From: Sinohyriopsis cumingii
Taxonomy: Eukaryota > Mollusca > Bivalvia > Unionida > Unionidae
Length of the DNA: 64,000 nucleotides
Assembly (NCBI GenBank): GCA_028554795.2
Contig: CM068825.1
Location: 158,043,053 to 158,107,052, forward strand
Direction of reading: 5' to 3'
Shown here: positions 1 through 12,555 of the stretch, piece after piece
How the letters are laid out: each line of letters opens with the position of its first letter
How positions within the stretch are numbered: the stretch's first letter is position 1
The notes under the pieces: model-generated
Told to the model about the DNA's origin: nothing
What the model saw: only the letters and a program-made list of their open reading frames with translations
The model's database searches: none
Program-made: the position numbers and the translations under genes

Positions 1-528
1 TGGCTAAATGGTCAGATCTATTATTAAGATCCATGTAAGCGAATCCGGATTGGGATGGATGTGTTGACTGGCTGGCCATTATGGTTCCCTACAGTGAGAT
101 CAAACTACATGCTAAATCCATTAGATCTGAAAAATACCCAATGTGCCTGGTCGTAGAGACCAGAAGGCCAAGCTCAGAGATGCGAAGGACTTATCACCCA
201 CTAGGCTGCCTAAAAATTGGGGAACAATCGCCCCACTGTATCCAAATTATCTGTGAATGATGAAGATGTAAAATTCAGCCCAAAGTCAGGAAATGAGTCA
301 CCATTTTCTGTACCTGTCAATAAACTGTTGCTGAAAGGCTGGTGTATCCAACTGTGACTGCAACATATCTGCATTCATCTCCTCTAAATCTGCTGATGTT
401 ATAATGGAAGACTGATTTTTCTTAAGGGGTCAGTATCATCCCCAAAAGACTCACAACTGATTTTGCATTCTAATGTATAATTAGTACATCTGCTTTACCT
501 CTCCTCTCTTTGCCTTTCGCTGATTTAT
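1..528. other. Gene-free stretch left of the satellite
   Basis: AT-rich sequence with no long open frame, no clear splice-bounded coding segment and no recognisable RNA gene. It probably belongs to the host gene or its downstream flank, because coding segments of the minus-strand gene end to the right of here. I see nothing else to support. Confidence 0.5.
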
Positions 529-1860
529 GCAGAATAGCCAACCACTGCATGGAGCAGAATAGCCAACCACTGCAAGGAGCAGAAAAGCCAACCACTGCAA
601 GAAGCAGAAAAGCCAACTACTGCAAGGAGCAGAATAGCCAACCACTGCAAGGAGCAGAAAAGCCAACCACTGCAAGGAGCAGAAAAGCCAACCACTGCAA
701 GGAGCAGAAAAGCCAACCACTGCAAGAAGCAGAATAGCCAACTACTGCAAGGAGCAGAATAGCCAACCACTGCAAGGAGCAGAAAAGCCAACCACTGCAA
801 GGAGCAGAAAAGCCAACCACTGCAAGGAGCAGAATAGCCAGCCACTGCAAGGAGCAGAAAAGCCAACCACTGCAAGGAGCAGAATAGGCAACCACTGCAA
901 GGAGCAGAATAGCCAACCACTGCAAGGAGCAGAATAGCCAACAACTGCAAGGAGCAGAATAGCCAGCCACTGCAAGGAGCAGAAAAGCCAACCACTGCAA
1001 GGAGCAGAATAGCCAACCACTGCAAGGAGCAGAATAGCCAGCCACTGCAACGAACAGGATAGCCAGCCACTGCAAGGAGCAGAATAGCCAACCACTGCAA
1101 GGAGCAGAAAAGCCAACTACTGCAAGGAGCAGAATAGCCAACTACTGCAAGGATCAGAATAGCCAACCACTGCAAGGAGCAGAATAGCCAACCACTGCAA
1201 AGAGCAGAAAAGCCAACCACAGCAAAGAGCAGAAAAGCCAACTACTGCAAGGAGCAGAATAGCCAACCACTGCAAGGAGCAGAATAGCCAGCCACTGCAA
1301 GGAGCAGAAAAGCCAACCACTGCAAGGAGCAGAATAGCCAACCACTGCAAGGAGCAGAATAGCCAGCCACTGCAAGAAGCAGAAAAGCCAACCACTGCAA
1401 GGAGCAGAAAAGCCAACCACTGCAACAAGCAGAATAGGCAACCACTGCAAGGAGCAGAATAGCCAACCACTGCAAGGAGCAGAAAAGCCAACCACTGCAA
1501 AGAGCAGAAAAGCCAACCACAGCAAAGAGCAGAAAAGCCAACTACTGCAAGGAGCAGAATAGCCAACCACTGCAAGGAGCAGAATAGCCAGCCACTGCAA
1601 GGAGCAGAATAGCCAACTACTGCAAGGAGCAGAATAGCCAACCACTGCAAGGAGCAGAATAGCCAGCCACTGCAAGGAGCAGAAAAGCCAACCACTGCAA
1701 GGAGCAGAAAAGCCAACCACTGCAACAAGCAGAATAGGCAACCACTGCAAGGAGCAGAATAGCCAACCACTGCAAGGAGCAGAAAAGCCAACCACTGCAA
1801 GGAGCAGAATAGGCAACCACTGCAAGGAGCAGAATAGCTAACCACTGCAAGGAGCAGAAT
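529..1860. repeat. 25-bp minisatellite, about 53 copies
   Basis: Head-to-tail copies of a 25-bp unit (AGCCAACCACTGCAAGGAGC followed by AGAAT or AGAAA). Copies differ at a few positions, with alternating AAT/AAA, CAACC/CAGCC and GGAGC/AGAGC variants. The unit has no stop codon on the minus strand and 25 is not a multiple of 3, so all three minus frames stay open. Three units together encode one 25-residue hydrophobic repeat (LLLAVVGYSAPCSGWLFCSL and so on). The apparent proteins of up to 283 residues are therefore most simply read as a by-product of the satellite. Confidence 0.95.
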
Positions 1861-2286
1861 AGACACATTTTGCACATCAAGCAGAACTTTCTTGCTTTGT
1901 ATTTCTTGCATTTGCTGCATCCAGAAGACATGTTTCACAAATGATAAAATAATAGAATAACTTAACACATCAATGAGTTAATAATTTGTAAAATAATTCA
2001 CTCAATTTCCCGCTTTCCCTTTATAAACAGAGGCTGCTGTCTAAACACCTAAAAGTCAACATGCATGAACAACAGAGAAAGTGAAATATTTCACAAAATA
2101 TCCACCAAATTCAAACAATAATGTATACCACCTATTTATGAATCAATATTAGTCACAAAAAAATCCCAAATTTGGAATGGATGGCTTGAATTTCACGAAG
2201 AAAGACTTGGATTAACTGGAGGCTTATTCTGCATGATACTGTGTCAAGGGAAGAGAACGGGCAATAATTACTTCCCTGTGACAATA

Positions 2287-2340
<54 letters not shown>

Positions 2341-2664
2341 GATTAATTTTGTTCTTTATATAGGGCTGGATTCAGGAGGTAGCATGCTTACACTTCTAAT
2401 GTTAATGTGGCTGGAGGATGTATTCAGAGATGAAATCATATCATGGTGTAAAGAATGAGTTCAAATTGTATGTATTGGTCTGATTATTCTCAGATGCTAA
2501 GTCTTGTCGTATGAAAATTTTGGAGAGAATATAATATGTTACATGAATTAACCAAGCATTTCAATCTACAGTCGGTATTCTTAACAAGCCTGAAATTCCT
2601 AACAGACTCTCAATTTCCCAGCTCCACTACTTGCATAAAGCAGTTTTTTTCTTCATTCATTTAC
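1861..2664. other. Non-coding stretch with an (AT)n microsatellite
   Basis: AT-rich sequence with no supported gene. A pure AT dinucleotide tract lies at about 2287-2336. The stretch ends at the splice donor of the coding segment at 2665-2776, so at least its right side is intron of the minus-strand host gene. Confidence 0.5.
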
Positions 2665-2776
2665 CTTGACAACTTCATCCACAATCTGAATCTGGTATCT
2701 CTCATGGATGTCTTCTTCTTCTTCCTCTGTCTTGGGGGACTTAGGTTCTGGTGATTTCTCTGTCTTTCCTCTATGT
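2665..2776 (-). CDS. Probable downstream exon of the MGRN1-like gene
   Basis: Read on the minus strand, a segment bounded by an acceptor (CCATGACAG) and a strong donor (AAG|GTAAAT) encodes an acidic tail. It is rich in Lys, Ser, Pro and Glu and ends EDIHERYQIQIVDEVVK, which looks like real protein rather than noise. It lies downstream of the other Mahogunin-like exons and on the same strand, so I assign it to the C-terminal tail of that gene. The reading phase does not join directly to the exon at 9910-10061, so at least one further exon must lie between them or the assignment is wrong. No catalytic motif is present. Confidence 0.45.
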
Positions 2777-3470
2777 CTGTCATGGAAAAAGGTCAGAGCA
2801 CTGACAGAAATCTCAACTACATGCACATACCAATGATTGCAAATAAGTTTATATTTTAAAATTTCAGTTATAATGAAGAATTACAATCTGTCTGCAAAGA
2901 CAGTGATTTCTCTATAAGCCTGTTACAACTATTTTACCACATAATCTGCTAGGAAAACAGGCTGCTTTACTAAAATTGTATATGTGCTCCTTTAATTGAT
3001 CAACAGCCCTCGCTTGTAAATCAAAATTATTTATGGAACTTTGTCTATGATCTGACAGTTTAATTCTTTGAAACTTTCATCATCTGGAATTAACTTCTCT
3101 GGTGTACAAAAAAGGTTTTGGTAAGATTTCAGGTTCTGGATTATAAACTGAGATTTCAGTTTGATGACTCGTATCTCCAAGAATCAATTTCTTGACTTGT
3201 AAGCAAGAGTCTTATAAAGTACAATGCAGTCTTTCTTTCAAGAGATGACCATTTTAACATTTAAAAAAGCTGCTCTAAACTATATAAAGAAATGCAAACC
3301 ATATTAGAGCCAGAATCTCTTGTAGTGGAGATCTAACATACAGTATTAAAGTTTAAAAAATGTGTAAAATATAATGCAATGATGCAAATATTTATCACAC
3401 AGGAAACTATCATGTATTACCAATTATACATATGTAAAGTTTCTACGTAGTTGCATTTTTTCTTAAAATT
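2777..3470. other. Intron sequence
   Basis: AT-rich non-coding sequence between the tail exon and the 58-bp array. No ORF, RNA gene or recognisable mobile element is visible. Confidence 0.5.
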
Positions 3471-6440
3471 CTTACCACCATTGCTATAAATTTTGCCTTC
3501 CACAAGGTCTAGTTTTTGTTTTTTCATTTCTTTTTGTATCCTTTAAAATGACAGCTAAGAACCTAGATTTAAGCCTGGATGCCTTGGAAACTGATTCACC
3601 ATAAAAGTTCTGTTAAGTAGTTTGATTTAGGTCAGGATGACCTTGAGAGTGAACCAGTGTAAAAGTTCTGTTAAGTAGTCTGATTTAGGTCAGGATGACC
3701 GTGAGAGTGAACCAGTGTAAAAGTTATGTTAAGTAGTTTGATTTAGGTCAGGATGCCCTTGAGAGTGAACCAGTGTAAAAGTTCTGTTATGTAGTTTGAT
3801 TTAGGTCAGGATGCCCTTGAGAGTGAACCAGTGTAAAAGTACTGTTAAGTGTTTGATTTAGGTCAGGATGACCTTGAGAGTGAACCAGTGTAAAAGTTTG
3901 TTATGTAGTTTGATTTGGGTCAGGATGCCCTTGAGAGTGAACCAGTGTAAAAGTTCTGTTAAGTAGTCTGATTTAGGTCAGGATGACCTTGAGAGTGAAC
4001 CAGTGTAAAAGTTCTGTTAAGTAGCTTGATTTAGGTCAGGATGCCCTTGAGAGTGAACCAGTGTAAAAGTTCTGTTATGTAGTTTGATTTAGGTCAGGAT
4101 GACCTTGAGAGTGAACTAGTGTAAAAGTTCTGTTATGTAGTTTGATTTAGGTCAGGATGCCCTTGAGAGTGAACCAGTGTAAAAGTACTGTTAAGTGTTT
4201 GATTTAGGTCAGGATGCCCTTGAGAGTGAACCAGTGTAAAAGTTCTGTTAAGTAGTTTGATTTAGGTCAGGATGCCCTTGAGAGTGAACCAGTGTAAAAG
4301 TTCTGTTAAGTAGTTTGATTATGTCAGGATGCCCTTGAGAGTGAACCAGTGTAAAAGTTCTGTTAAGTAGTTTGATTTAGGTCAGGATGCCCTTGAGAGT
4401 GAACCAGTGTAAAAGGTCTGTTAAATACCTAGATTTAGGTCAGGATGCCCTTGAGAGTGAACCAGTGTAAAAGTTCTGTTAAGTACCTAGATTTAGGTAC
4501 AGATGCCTTGGAGAGTGAACCAGTGTATAAGGTCTGTTAAGTACCTAGATTTAAGTACAGATGCCTTGGAGAGTGAACCAGTGTATAAGGTATGTTAAGC
4601 ATATAGAGTTATGTCTGCATGCCTTGGGGACTGAGTCGGTGTAAAAGGTCTGTTAAGCAAATCGAGTTATGTCTGTATGCCTTGGGGACTGAGTCAGTGT
4701 AAAAGGTCTGTTAAGTACCTAGATTTAGGTCTTACCACCATTGCTATAAATTTTGCCTTCCACAAGGTCTAGTTTTTGTTTTTTCATTTCTTTTTGTATC
4801 CTTTAAAATGACAGCTAAGAACCTAGATTTAAGCCTGGATGCCTTGGAAACTGATTCACCATAAAAGTTCTGTTAAGTAGTTTGATTTAGGTCAGGATGA
4901 CCTTGAGAGTGAACCAGTGTAAAAGTTATGTTAAGTAGTTTGCTTTAGGTCAGGATGCCCTTGAGAGTGAACCAGTGTAAAAGTTCTGTTATGTAGTTTG
5001 ATTTAGGTCAGGATGCCCTTGAGAGTGAACCAGTGTAAAAGTACTGTTAAGTGTTTGATTTAGGTCAGGATGACCTTGAGAGTGAACCAGTGTAAAAGTT
5101 TGTTATGTAGTTTGATTTGGGTCAGGATGCCCTTGAGAGTGAACCAGTGTAAAAGTTATGTTAAGTAGTTTGATTTAGGTCAGGATGACCTTGAGAGTGA
5201 ACCAGTGTAAAAGTTCTGTTAAGTAGTTTGATTTAGGTCAGGATGCCCTTGAGAGTGAACCAGTGTAAAAGTACTGTTAAGTGTTTGATTTAGGTCAGGA
5301 TGCCCTTGAGAGTGAACCAGTGTAAAAGTTCTGTTAAGTAGTTTGATTTAGGTCAGGATGCCCTTGAGAGTGAACCAGTGTAAAAGTTCTGTTAAGTAGT
5401 TTGATTTAGGTCAGGATGCCCTTGAGAGTGAACCAGTGTAAAAGTTCTGTTAAGTAGTTTGATTTAGGTCAGGATGCCCTTGAGAGTGAACCAGTGTAAA
5501 AGGTCTGTTAAATACCTAGATTTAGGTCAGGATGCCCTTGAGAGTGAACCAGTGTAAAAGTTCTGTTAAGTACCTAGATTTAGGTACAGATGCCTTGGAG
5601 AGTGAACCAGTGTATAAGGTCTGTTAAGTACCTAGATTTAAGTACAGATGCCTTGGAGAGTGAACCAGTGTATAAGGTATGTTAAGCATATAGAGTTATG
5701 TCTGCATGCCTTGGGGACTGAGTCGGTGTAAAAGGTCTGTTAAGCAAATCGAGTTATGTCTGTATGCCTTGGGGACTGAGTCAGTGTAAAAGGTCTGTTA
5801 AGTACCTAGATTTAGGTCTGGATGCCCTGGAGAATGAACCAGTGTAAAAGGTCTGTTAAATACCTAGATATAGGTATAGATGCCTTGGAGAGTGAACCAG
5901 TGTATAAGGTCTGTTAAGTACCTAGATTTAGGTACAGATGCCTTGGAGAGTGAACCAGTGTATAAGGTATGTTAAGCATATAGTTATGTCTGTATGCCTT
6001 GGGGACTGAGTCAGTGTAAAAGGTCTGTTAAGCAAATCGAATTATGTCTGTATGCCTTGGGGACTGACTTAGTGTAAAAGGTCTGTTAAGTACCTAGATT
6101 TAGGTCTGGATGCCCTGGAGAGTGAACCAGTGTAAAAGGTCTGTTAAGTACCTAGATATAGGTACAGATGCCTTGGAGAGTGAACCAGTGTATAAGGTCT
6201 GTTAAGTACCTAGATTTAGGTACAGATGCCATGGAGAGTGAACCAGTGTATAAGGTCTGTTAAGTACCTAGATTTAGGTACAGATGCCTTGGAGAGTGAA
6301 CCAGTGTATAAGGTATGTTAAGCATATAGAGTTATGTCTGTATGCCTTGGGGACTGAGTCAGTGTAAAAGGTCTGTTAAGCAAATCGAGTTATGTCTGTA
6401 TGCCTTGGGGACTGAGTCAGTGTAAAAGGTCTGTTAAGTA
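3471..6440. repeat. 58-bp minisatellite containing a 1.26-kb direct duplication
   Basis: About 50 copies of a 58-bp unit (core TTTAGGTCAGGATGCCCTTG then AGAGTGAACCAGTGTAAAAG). A unique lead-in starting CTTACCACCATTGCTATAAA occurs at 3471 and again at 4731, followed by the same order of unit variants. The array has therefore been duplicated as a block of about 1.1-1.26 kb, the two blocks differing in copy number. Units at the right end (after about 5810) are of a more diverged subtype (TACAGATGCCTTGGAGAGTG). Confidence 0.95.
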
Positions 6441-6550
6441 CCTTTGTTTGGGTTTTGGCTGTATATTTCAACTAATCATTGTCGAGTAAACCCAGAGCAT
6501 CAGATTCTGCATGGAAAAATGCTTGCCAAGCAGCCAGACTACTTTATGTA

Positions 6551-6720
6551 TTTGGCAAGTACTTATTGTAAAGTTTAGTGAATGGTGACCTGCTGATGGA
6601 AGGACAGCAAGGACTTATTGTAAAGTTCATTGAAAGGTGACCTGCAGATGGAAGAACAGCAAGGACTTATTGTAAATTCATTGAGAGGTGATCTGCAGAT
6701 GGAAGGATAGCAAAGGTTAT
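6551..6720. repeat. Short 52-bp tandem repeat, 3 copies
   Basis: Three imperfect copies of a unit containing AAGGACTTATTGTAAAGTTC followed by a GACCTGCAGATGGAAG-type block. Isolated diverged 58-bp units follow at about 6780-6990, so this is a decaying edge of the neighbouring array. Confidence 0.7.
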
Positions 6721-6990
6721 CTACTGATGATATTGATTAACATACAATTCTGAGTGCTAAATTCCAAATAATACACAATGGGGACAGAGTCAGAGTTAAA
6801 GGTCCATTAAGTACCTGGAATTAAGTTTGGATGCCCTGGGGGCTGAGTTAGAGTAAAAGGTCTGTTAGGTAACTAGATTTGGGCCTGTAATGACTTGGAA
6901 GTGAGTCAATGGTCTGTCAAGCATCTGGATTTAAGTTCGGATGGCTTAGGAATGAATCAGTGTAAGTGGTCTGTTAAGCGGGTTGACACG

Positions 6991-9149
6991 GCTTTTAAAA
7001 TGAAAATTTCCATGTGTTTCTCTTCTAACCTTTGCTGAACAAAATCAATATCATTTTGGTTTAGAAAACATGCATTTTCAAAATCAATAGCTATTTTTAT
7101 TTTCAGACCTTCCCATAACATTTGAATTAAGACATAAAACCATTAACTAAACCACAGGATATATCACTAGAAATAAATATAACTATTGAAATTCATATAA
7201 ATTTGCAATATATTTATATACGTGAAACTTATTTCAATTTAAAGAATACAAATATTAACTTTACATAACTCCATATGATGGCATGAAAGTTCTATTTTCA
7301 GAATGCTTGACTTAAATTTATATTAAATTTTTTTTAAATTTATTTATCTTGGTATAACAAATGACTGATTTTTTTTAAAAAATCCACTTGCATCTAAAAG
7401 GTATCCTAATATCTACTTTTAATGACTATGGACTTTATCCCATAGATAATCATTGATAAGTAAACCAAGAGCATGGGATTCTGCATGGAAAATTAAACCA
7501 GCAGTTATAAGACTTGTACATATTTAGTAAGGACTTACTATAAAATTCACAGCAAAGGTAACATGGAGGAGTAAGGATGGCAAAGGTTACCTATTGATAA
7601 TGTTTGACAATGTTTAAACATTCAATTGTGAGTGCTACATAACAAATAATTAAACACTACACATTTTCATTAAATATCAAACAGGGTACTGGGTAAGATA
7701 AGTTAAATTATTTTTCTATTAAACTTATCAAGATCACACATCACAGACAACAAGTTGGCACACGTGATGTTAGACTGGTCGTCATACCATCTTTTTTAGA
7801 AAAGACACCATTATGAAGCTATGAGGTAACCAGTCTAACTGACCAATATGAACACCTGAGCACTTGGACTGACTGTACCAATATGCTCAGGAAAAGCACC
7901 CAAATAATCCACTCAGCAACTGTAACGCAAGTGACAGAGTTCTGCAACCTCAGAAATTCCAGGAAGAACTCAATAACTGTATTTGCCAGCCTATAGGATG
8001 ATACTTTCTGACCAGAAAATCTTAGCTTTGTCTAATACTCCGAATCAACTTATATATGGACTTTGTCATTCAAATAGCTTTATCATGTCACAATTTTTTG
8101 TATAGAAAAAATTCTTGAGAAATTTGAAAACAAATGTGTAAAAGCATATTTCATTCTGGGGAAGAGATGTATGAAAAATTTTAGAACCCCACATTCAGAA
8201 GGATTGTAAACAATTACATGATCGTCAGTATTATATGTTGTTTGTAATATATGTTGTTTAAATTTGCTACGGGTGCATTAGAATTGATAAGTTAGAAAAT
8301 TAATAACCATGACAAAGACAGATATTCCATCACAATTTTCTTACTGCAATTCATGATCAAATACAAATAATGCCCCATCATAAGTGAGAGAGAGAGAGAG
8401 AGATGTCTTGACAACTGTATGGTAATTTGTATTGTTCATTTACTTGATGACTGTGAATACATATGCATCTCTCTCTGTACCTCTCTTCCAAACAAATGTG
8501 GTAAAAGCATTTTAGCATTACTAACACAATTTCCCTATTGCTGGTAATCTGAAATTGCACACAGTGATACTTTTAAAACTTACGAAACCTTGAGTTATTA
8601 TAGTTTAATTCCACACAGAATTGCAAATTTTATCCTATCTGTAACTCAATAAATTTTCAGTTCAGCGTCATTATACATAGCTAAATGTAGATAATATATT
8701 TAAATTACTTTATGTGAAACAAATTAGGTAGTTTTAGTTACATTTATTGATCTAGACCGGAAAGGTTACCGAGTTACAGATAAGATACAATCTGTGATAC
8801 TGTGTGGAACAAAGTGAAAAAGACAAAACCGAGGTATTGATCTGGCCTCGTCTTATACTCAGCATAGACTTGCATATGGATGAAGGATGAAAACTTTCCC
8901 AAATTTGCTTAGTCATTTTATACTCTTCATGAACTTATAGGCCAGGAAATATGGAAATTAAACTCATGATCACTTCTATTATGTAATGTTTCTGCCATCA
9001 AGTTCTGACTGATAATTCCTATTTGTTTTCCCTAACTCTGATCAATATTTGCAATATTAAAGGTTTTTCAGAGTTGGAATGAACCTACTCTTTTCTCCAA
9101 CTTTTTTCCCTGATTTCTAGGTAGTGTGGGAACCCTCCATGGCATGTAT
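6991..9149. other. Intron sequence without visible genes
   Basis: Very AT-rich. A short (GA)n run lies near 8388-8402. A diverged related segment (CAAAGGTTACCTATTGATAA near 7580) resembles the 52-bp repeat at 6551-6720. No coding or RNA feature can be supported. Confidence 0.5.
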
Positions 9150-9480
9150 GTGTGAGTGAGTGTCTGTGATTTGGATTTTGAACATGGCTTTAACAATTTT
9201 CCAGTTGTATCGCTATGATGTCTGCAGTATATCATATTATAGTGTTGTCTAGCACTAGCGCATCATGCACAAAAAAATGTAGCATCATATCCCACCCAGT
9301 CACGTTATCCTGACACCAGGCCAACCAGTCCTAACACTAACCTCTTAATGCTGAGCGCCAATCAAGGCAGTCGCTAGTCCCATTTTTTTAAAAAGTCTTT
9401 GGCATAGCTCGACTAGGGTTTAAACCTGCAACCTTCCGCATCAAGGTGGATGGTCTAACCACACAGGCCACCAGAGAGGC
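9150..9480 (-). mobile_element. tRNA-derived SINE, family A (copy 1, degraded)
   Basis: A roughly 330-bp interspersed repeat also seen at 11644, 14880, 17232, 26408 and 54714. On the minus strand it begins with a tRNA-like head (degraded box A and box B). Its body contains the family sequences CCCACCCAGTCACGTTATCC and TGTCTAGCACT, and it ends in a TGTGT-rich tail. Copy 1 has a decayed box B. Confidence 0.8.
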
Positions 9481-9895
9481 CCTGTGGCATAGATGCCTTC
9501 AGGAATGAGTCAATGTACAATGTGTTTAACACCTAGATGCCTTTTGGAGAGAGCCAGTATCAAAGGTCTCTTAAGTACTTGAATTCAGGTCTGGATGACT
9601 TGGGGAATGAGTCAGTGAACAAGGTTTGTAAGTACCAAGATTTAGGCCTCAATGCCTTCAAAAGTGAGTCAGTATTAAAAGTCTGTTTAAGAACATGAAT
9701 TTGGGCCTTGATGCCTTGGGGACTGATTCAGTGTAAAAGGTCTGATAAGTACTTAGATTTAGACATGGTTACCTTGGGAAGTGATTCAGTGTCAAGTATC
9801 TAAAGTTTGGCCTGAATGCCTTTGGGAACGAGTCAGTGTGAGAAGTCTGTTAAATACCTAGATTTAGGTTTAGATGGTTTGGGGAGTGAGTCAGT
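9481..9895. repeat. Diverged 58-bp repeat units
   Basis: About seven diverged units of the same family as the 3471-6440 array (AGTCAGTGTAAAAGGTCTG type) abut the next coding exon on its left. The donor of that exon lies only about 15 bp away. Confidence 0.75.
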
Positions 9896-9909
9896 GTGCT
9901 GTTTGTCAC

Positions 9910-10061
9910 CATCGGGTGTGGGAATCGGGATATCTGGCTCCCCAGCTGACTCGAGGGTGATGTTCTCCATGCTGACATCTTTATCCACCTCATCTTCAAC
10001 CTTCTTCTCCTCCTGACTACTCAACATCAGTTCCTTTACCAGTTCCTTTGTCAGTCGGTGG
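9910..10061 (-). CDS. Probable C-terminal exon of the MGRN1-like gene
   Basis: On the minus strand an acceptor (TCTTTTCCAG) at 10062-10063 opens a frame encoding an acidic, Ser/Glu/Lys-rich stretch, with LTKELVKELMLSSQEEKK followed by MENITLESAGEPDIPIP. A candidate donor GATG|GTGACA lies at 9910/9909. The segment is low complexity at its left but has convincing codon structure. It lies downstream of the RING exon on the same strand, in the position of the disordered Mahogunin tail. The phase requires two bases from the preceding exon, whereas the exon at 11194-11317 donates one. A small exon between them therefore seems to be missing from my reading. Confidence 0.6.
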
Positions 10062-11193
10062 CTGGAAAAGACCATGACCACTTAGTATTTCTCGACATCA
10101 TACGGTTACAAATATGGTTAAACAGCTTTTTAATTATCAACTGCTTGTTCCATCCATGGACCCATCACTACAAAATTTGACTTGTTTTATCTACTGTGGA
10201 TTTAAAGTCTCTCTTGGGATTTCCAACCCAACAAACAATTATATATCTGTACAAAAAATAAAAAACCCTTCATAAACCTGGAATTTCAATAGCCTTACTT
10301 TTCTTGTTAAACCATGAAAATTAGTATGTACAAAACTAAATTCCCATTATGTGGCAGATCCACATTTCAAGCAATAATTTTTTTTAGACTATCTCAATGT
10401 TAAAATGACATAATTGATGCGTAAGTCACATAAGGTTCAAGTCTTTCTCACATGTTTCAAGCTAAAATACTAAAGACAATTTTATCCATATTCTTTCAGT
10501 CTCACTAAAGTCTCAGATTTGAAACTCACAATTTTGCACATACATACAGAAAAAACACTAATGTGTCCAACATTTTTAGTAACATGGTATTCAAGTTCCT
10601 TCTTTAAAAGGATGTAATTTTTTTATTAAGAGACTTCAAATACATTGATTTGAAAATATAATTAAAAACTGAACTCTCTATTTTTAATAAAAAGAATTAA
10701 CTACACTGCTTGTATCTAATACATGATAAAACAAAACAAACCCTTTTCCTCTCCTCTTGTCTCTAGAATGAATCTCTGTCCTGAAGGGAGGTGGCATATG
10801 AATACCTACAACATGGCAGATAATTTGAATATATTTACATCATAAAGCTACAACTAGGTTGCTAGAGACATACAAACTCCAAAACAACTAAAATGCATCT
10901 TTTAATCTACCAAAATGTTTGTATTTTTGTCCTCTAAATGGTTCTACACAAATCAAAATGATTTTTAAGAATTTCCAAAGACCTCCATTTAGTTTTGAGA
11001 CAGTGGCTATGAAAAGAACTGCTTAACTGTGTTACATCCTTCTCCACTGAGGTTATGATGCGAATGTGAATAATTTTACTGATGACTCTACATAGAATAA
11101 CACTAGATGAAAAGTAATAACCTATTTTTCCAACAATGTCAAAACAAATTAGACCATATGTACATGTATCTGTACAATGAAAGTGATACTGAC

Positions 11194-11317
11194 CCTCCAT
11201 GGTGCTGAGAGGGGGAAGTCCACAGGGTCCATTCAGGGCCTCAATCAGTGAAATGGCCTCATACCCCAGAGGAACACCCTCCTGACTTGCCTGGTTTTCT
11301 TCACTTGTCGGATCACC
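11194..11317 (-). CDS. MGRN1: MGRN1-like exon 9 (post-RING segment)
   Basis: A 124-nt exon with acceptor TTTCTTTCAAAG at 11318 and donor GG|GTCAGT. It encodes a short linker and then VPLGYEAISLIEALNG, which matches the conserved post-RING motif of Mahogunin/RNF157 proteins (PPGYEPISLLEALNG type). It starts in phase 0, as the RING exon requires, and leaves one base. The motif is strongly conserved in the family, so assignment is firm although the segment has no enzymatic role known to me. Confidence 0.88.
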
Positions 11318-11469
11318 CTTTGAAAGAAAGAACAGAGCACACATTATGTGGTACCCATGTAATAACAAACTGAAGCAATATGGACAACATTTAGTACATA
11401 GACTAAACATGGTTTTACATCAATAAGTCTTTGGAAAAAAACCAGAGCCCTCATATAGCTACACATTAA

Positions 11470-12550
11470 AGTCTTTACACAGCTATATGTTGCAGCATTT
11501 ATACTACTATATACTCCAGCATTTACACTGCTGTATGTTATAGCCTAATACTGCTCTATGATCCAGCATAATAACTGTCATATGTTCCAGCCTAATACTG
11601 CTGTATGTTCCAGCCTAATACTGCTATATGTTCCAGCCAAATACTGTGTGTGTATGTGACTGTGTGATTTGGATTTTTAACGTAGCTTTAACAATTTTTC
11701 AGTCACATCGCTACGATGTCTGCAGTGTGGCAGTTAATAGTGATGTCTAGCACTGGGGCATCATACCACAGACATGCAGCATGATGTCCCTCCCAGTCAG
11801 CCTAATAACTGCTATATGTTCCAGCCTAATACTGCTGTATGTTCCAGCATTTACACTGCTATATGTTCCAGCCTAATACTGCTATATGTTCCAGCTGAAT
11901 ACTGCTGTATGTTCCAGCATTTACACTGCTACATGTTCCAGCCTAATACTGCTGTATGTTCCAGCTGAATGCTGCTATATGTTCCAGCTGAATACTGCTG
12001 TATGTTCCAGCAACTATACAGCTACATTTTATAGTCTTTACAATGTTAAAAGTTCAAGTCTTGACAACACTAGATGTCCCTGCCATTTACACTGCTGTAT
12101 GTTCCAGCATTTATACTGCTGTATGTTCCAGCCTAATACTGCTGTATGTTCTAGCATTTATACTGCTGTATGTTCCAGCCTAATACTGCTGTATGTTCTA
12201 GCATTTATACTGCTGTATGTTCCAGCCTAATACTGATGTATGTTCTAGCATTTACACTGCTGTATGTTCCAACCATTATACTGCTAAATTTTATAGTCTT
12301 TACAATTCTGAATGTTTAAGCCCTGACAACATTAGATGTTCCTGCCATTTACACTGCTATATCTTCCAGTCTTTACACACTGCTATATGTTTAAGCCTTT
12401 ACACTGCTAAATTTTGTAGTCTTCATAATGCTAAATGTTCCAGCCTTTACAGTTAAATGTTCTAACCATTACACTGCCAGATGTTCAAGCCTTTACACTG
12501 CAGCTATACTATATAGCCTTTACATCACCAGATGTCCCTGCCATTACACT
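11470..12550. repeat. 23-bp minisatellite interrupted by a SINE
   Basis: Tandem 23-bp unit of the type CTGCTGTATGTTCCAGCCTA plus ATA, with variants ending CATTTACA. The array is split by a partial family A SINE at 11644-11803. Several open frames here (for example 11886-12230 +) only translate the repeat. Confidence 0.9.
11644..11803 (-). mobile_element. Partial tRNA-derived SINE, family A (copy 2)
   Basis: Carries the tail and middle of the family (TGTGATTTGGATTTTTAACG, TGTCTAGCACTGGGGCATCA) but stops before the tRNA-like head. It is therefore truncated at the end that would be its 5' part, as expected for incomplete target-primed reverse transcription. Confidence 0.8.
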
Positions 12551-12555
12551 GTTCT

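Noticed and set aside
525-1968. Overlapping minus-strand ORFs of up to 283 codons
   Set aside because: They are translations of the 25-bp satellite in three frames; regular 25-residue periodicity follows from the DNA repeat, with no independent evidence of a gene.
3471-6440. CRISPR-like regular repeats
   Set aside because: Units are directly adjacent 58-bp copies without unique spacers, in a eukaryotic intron; a minisatellite.
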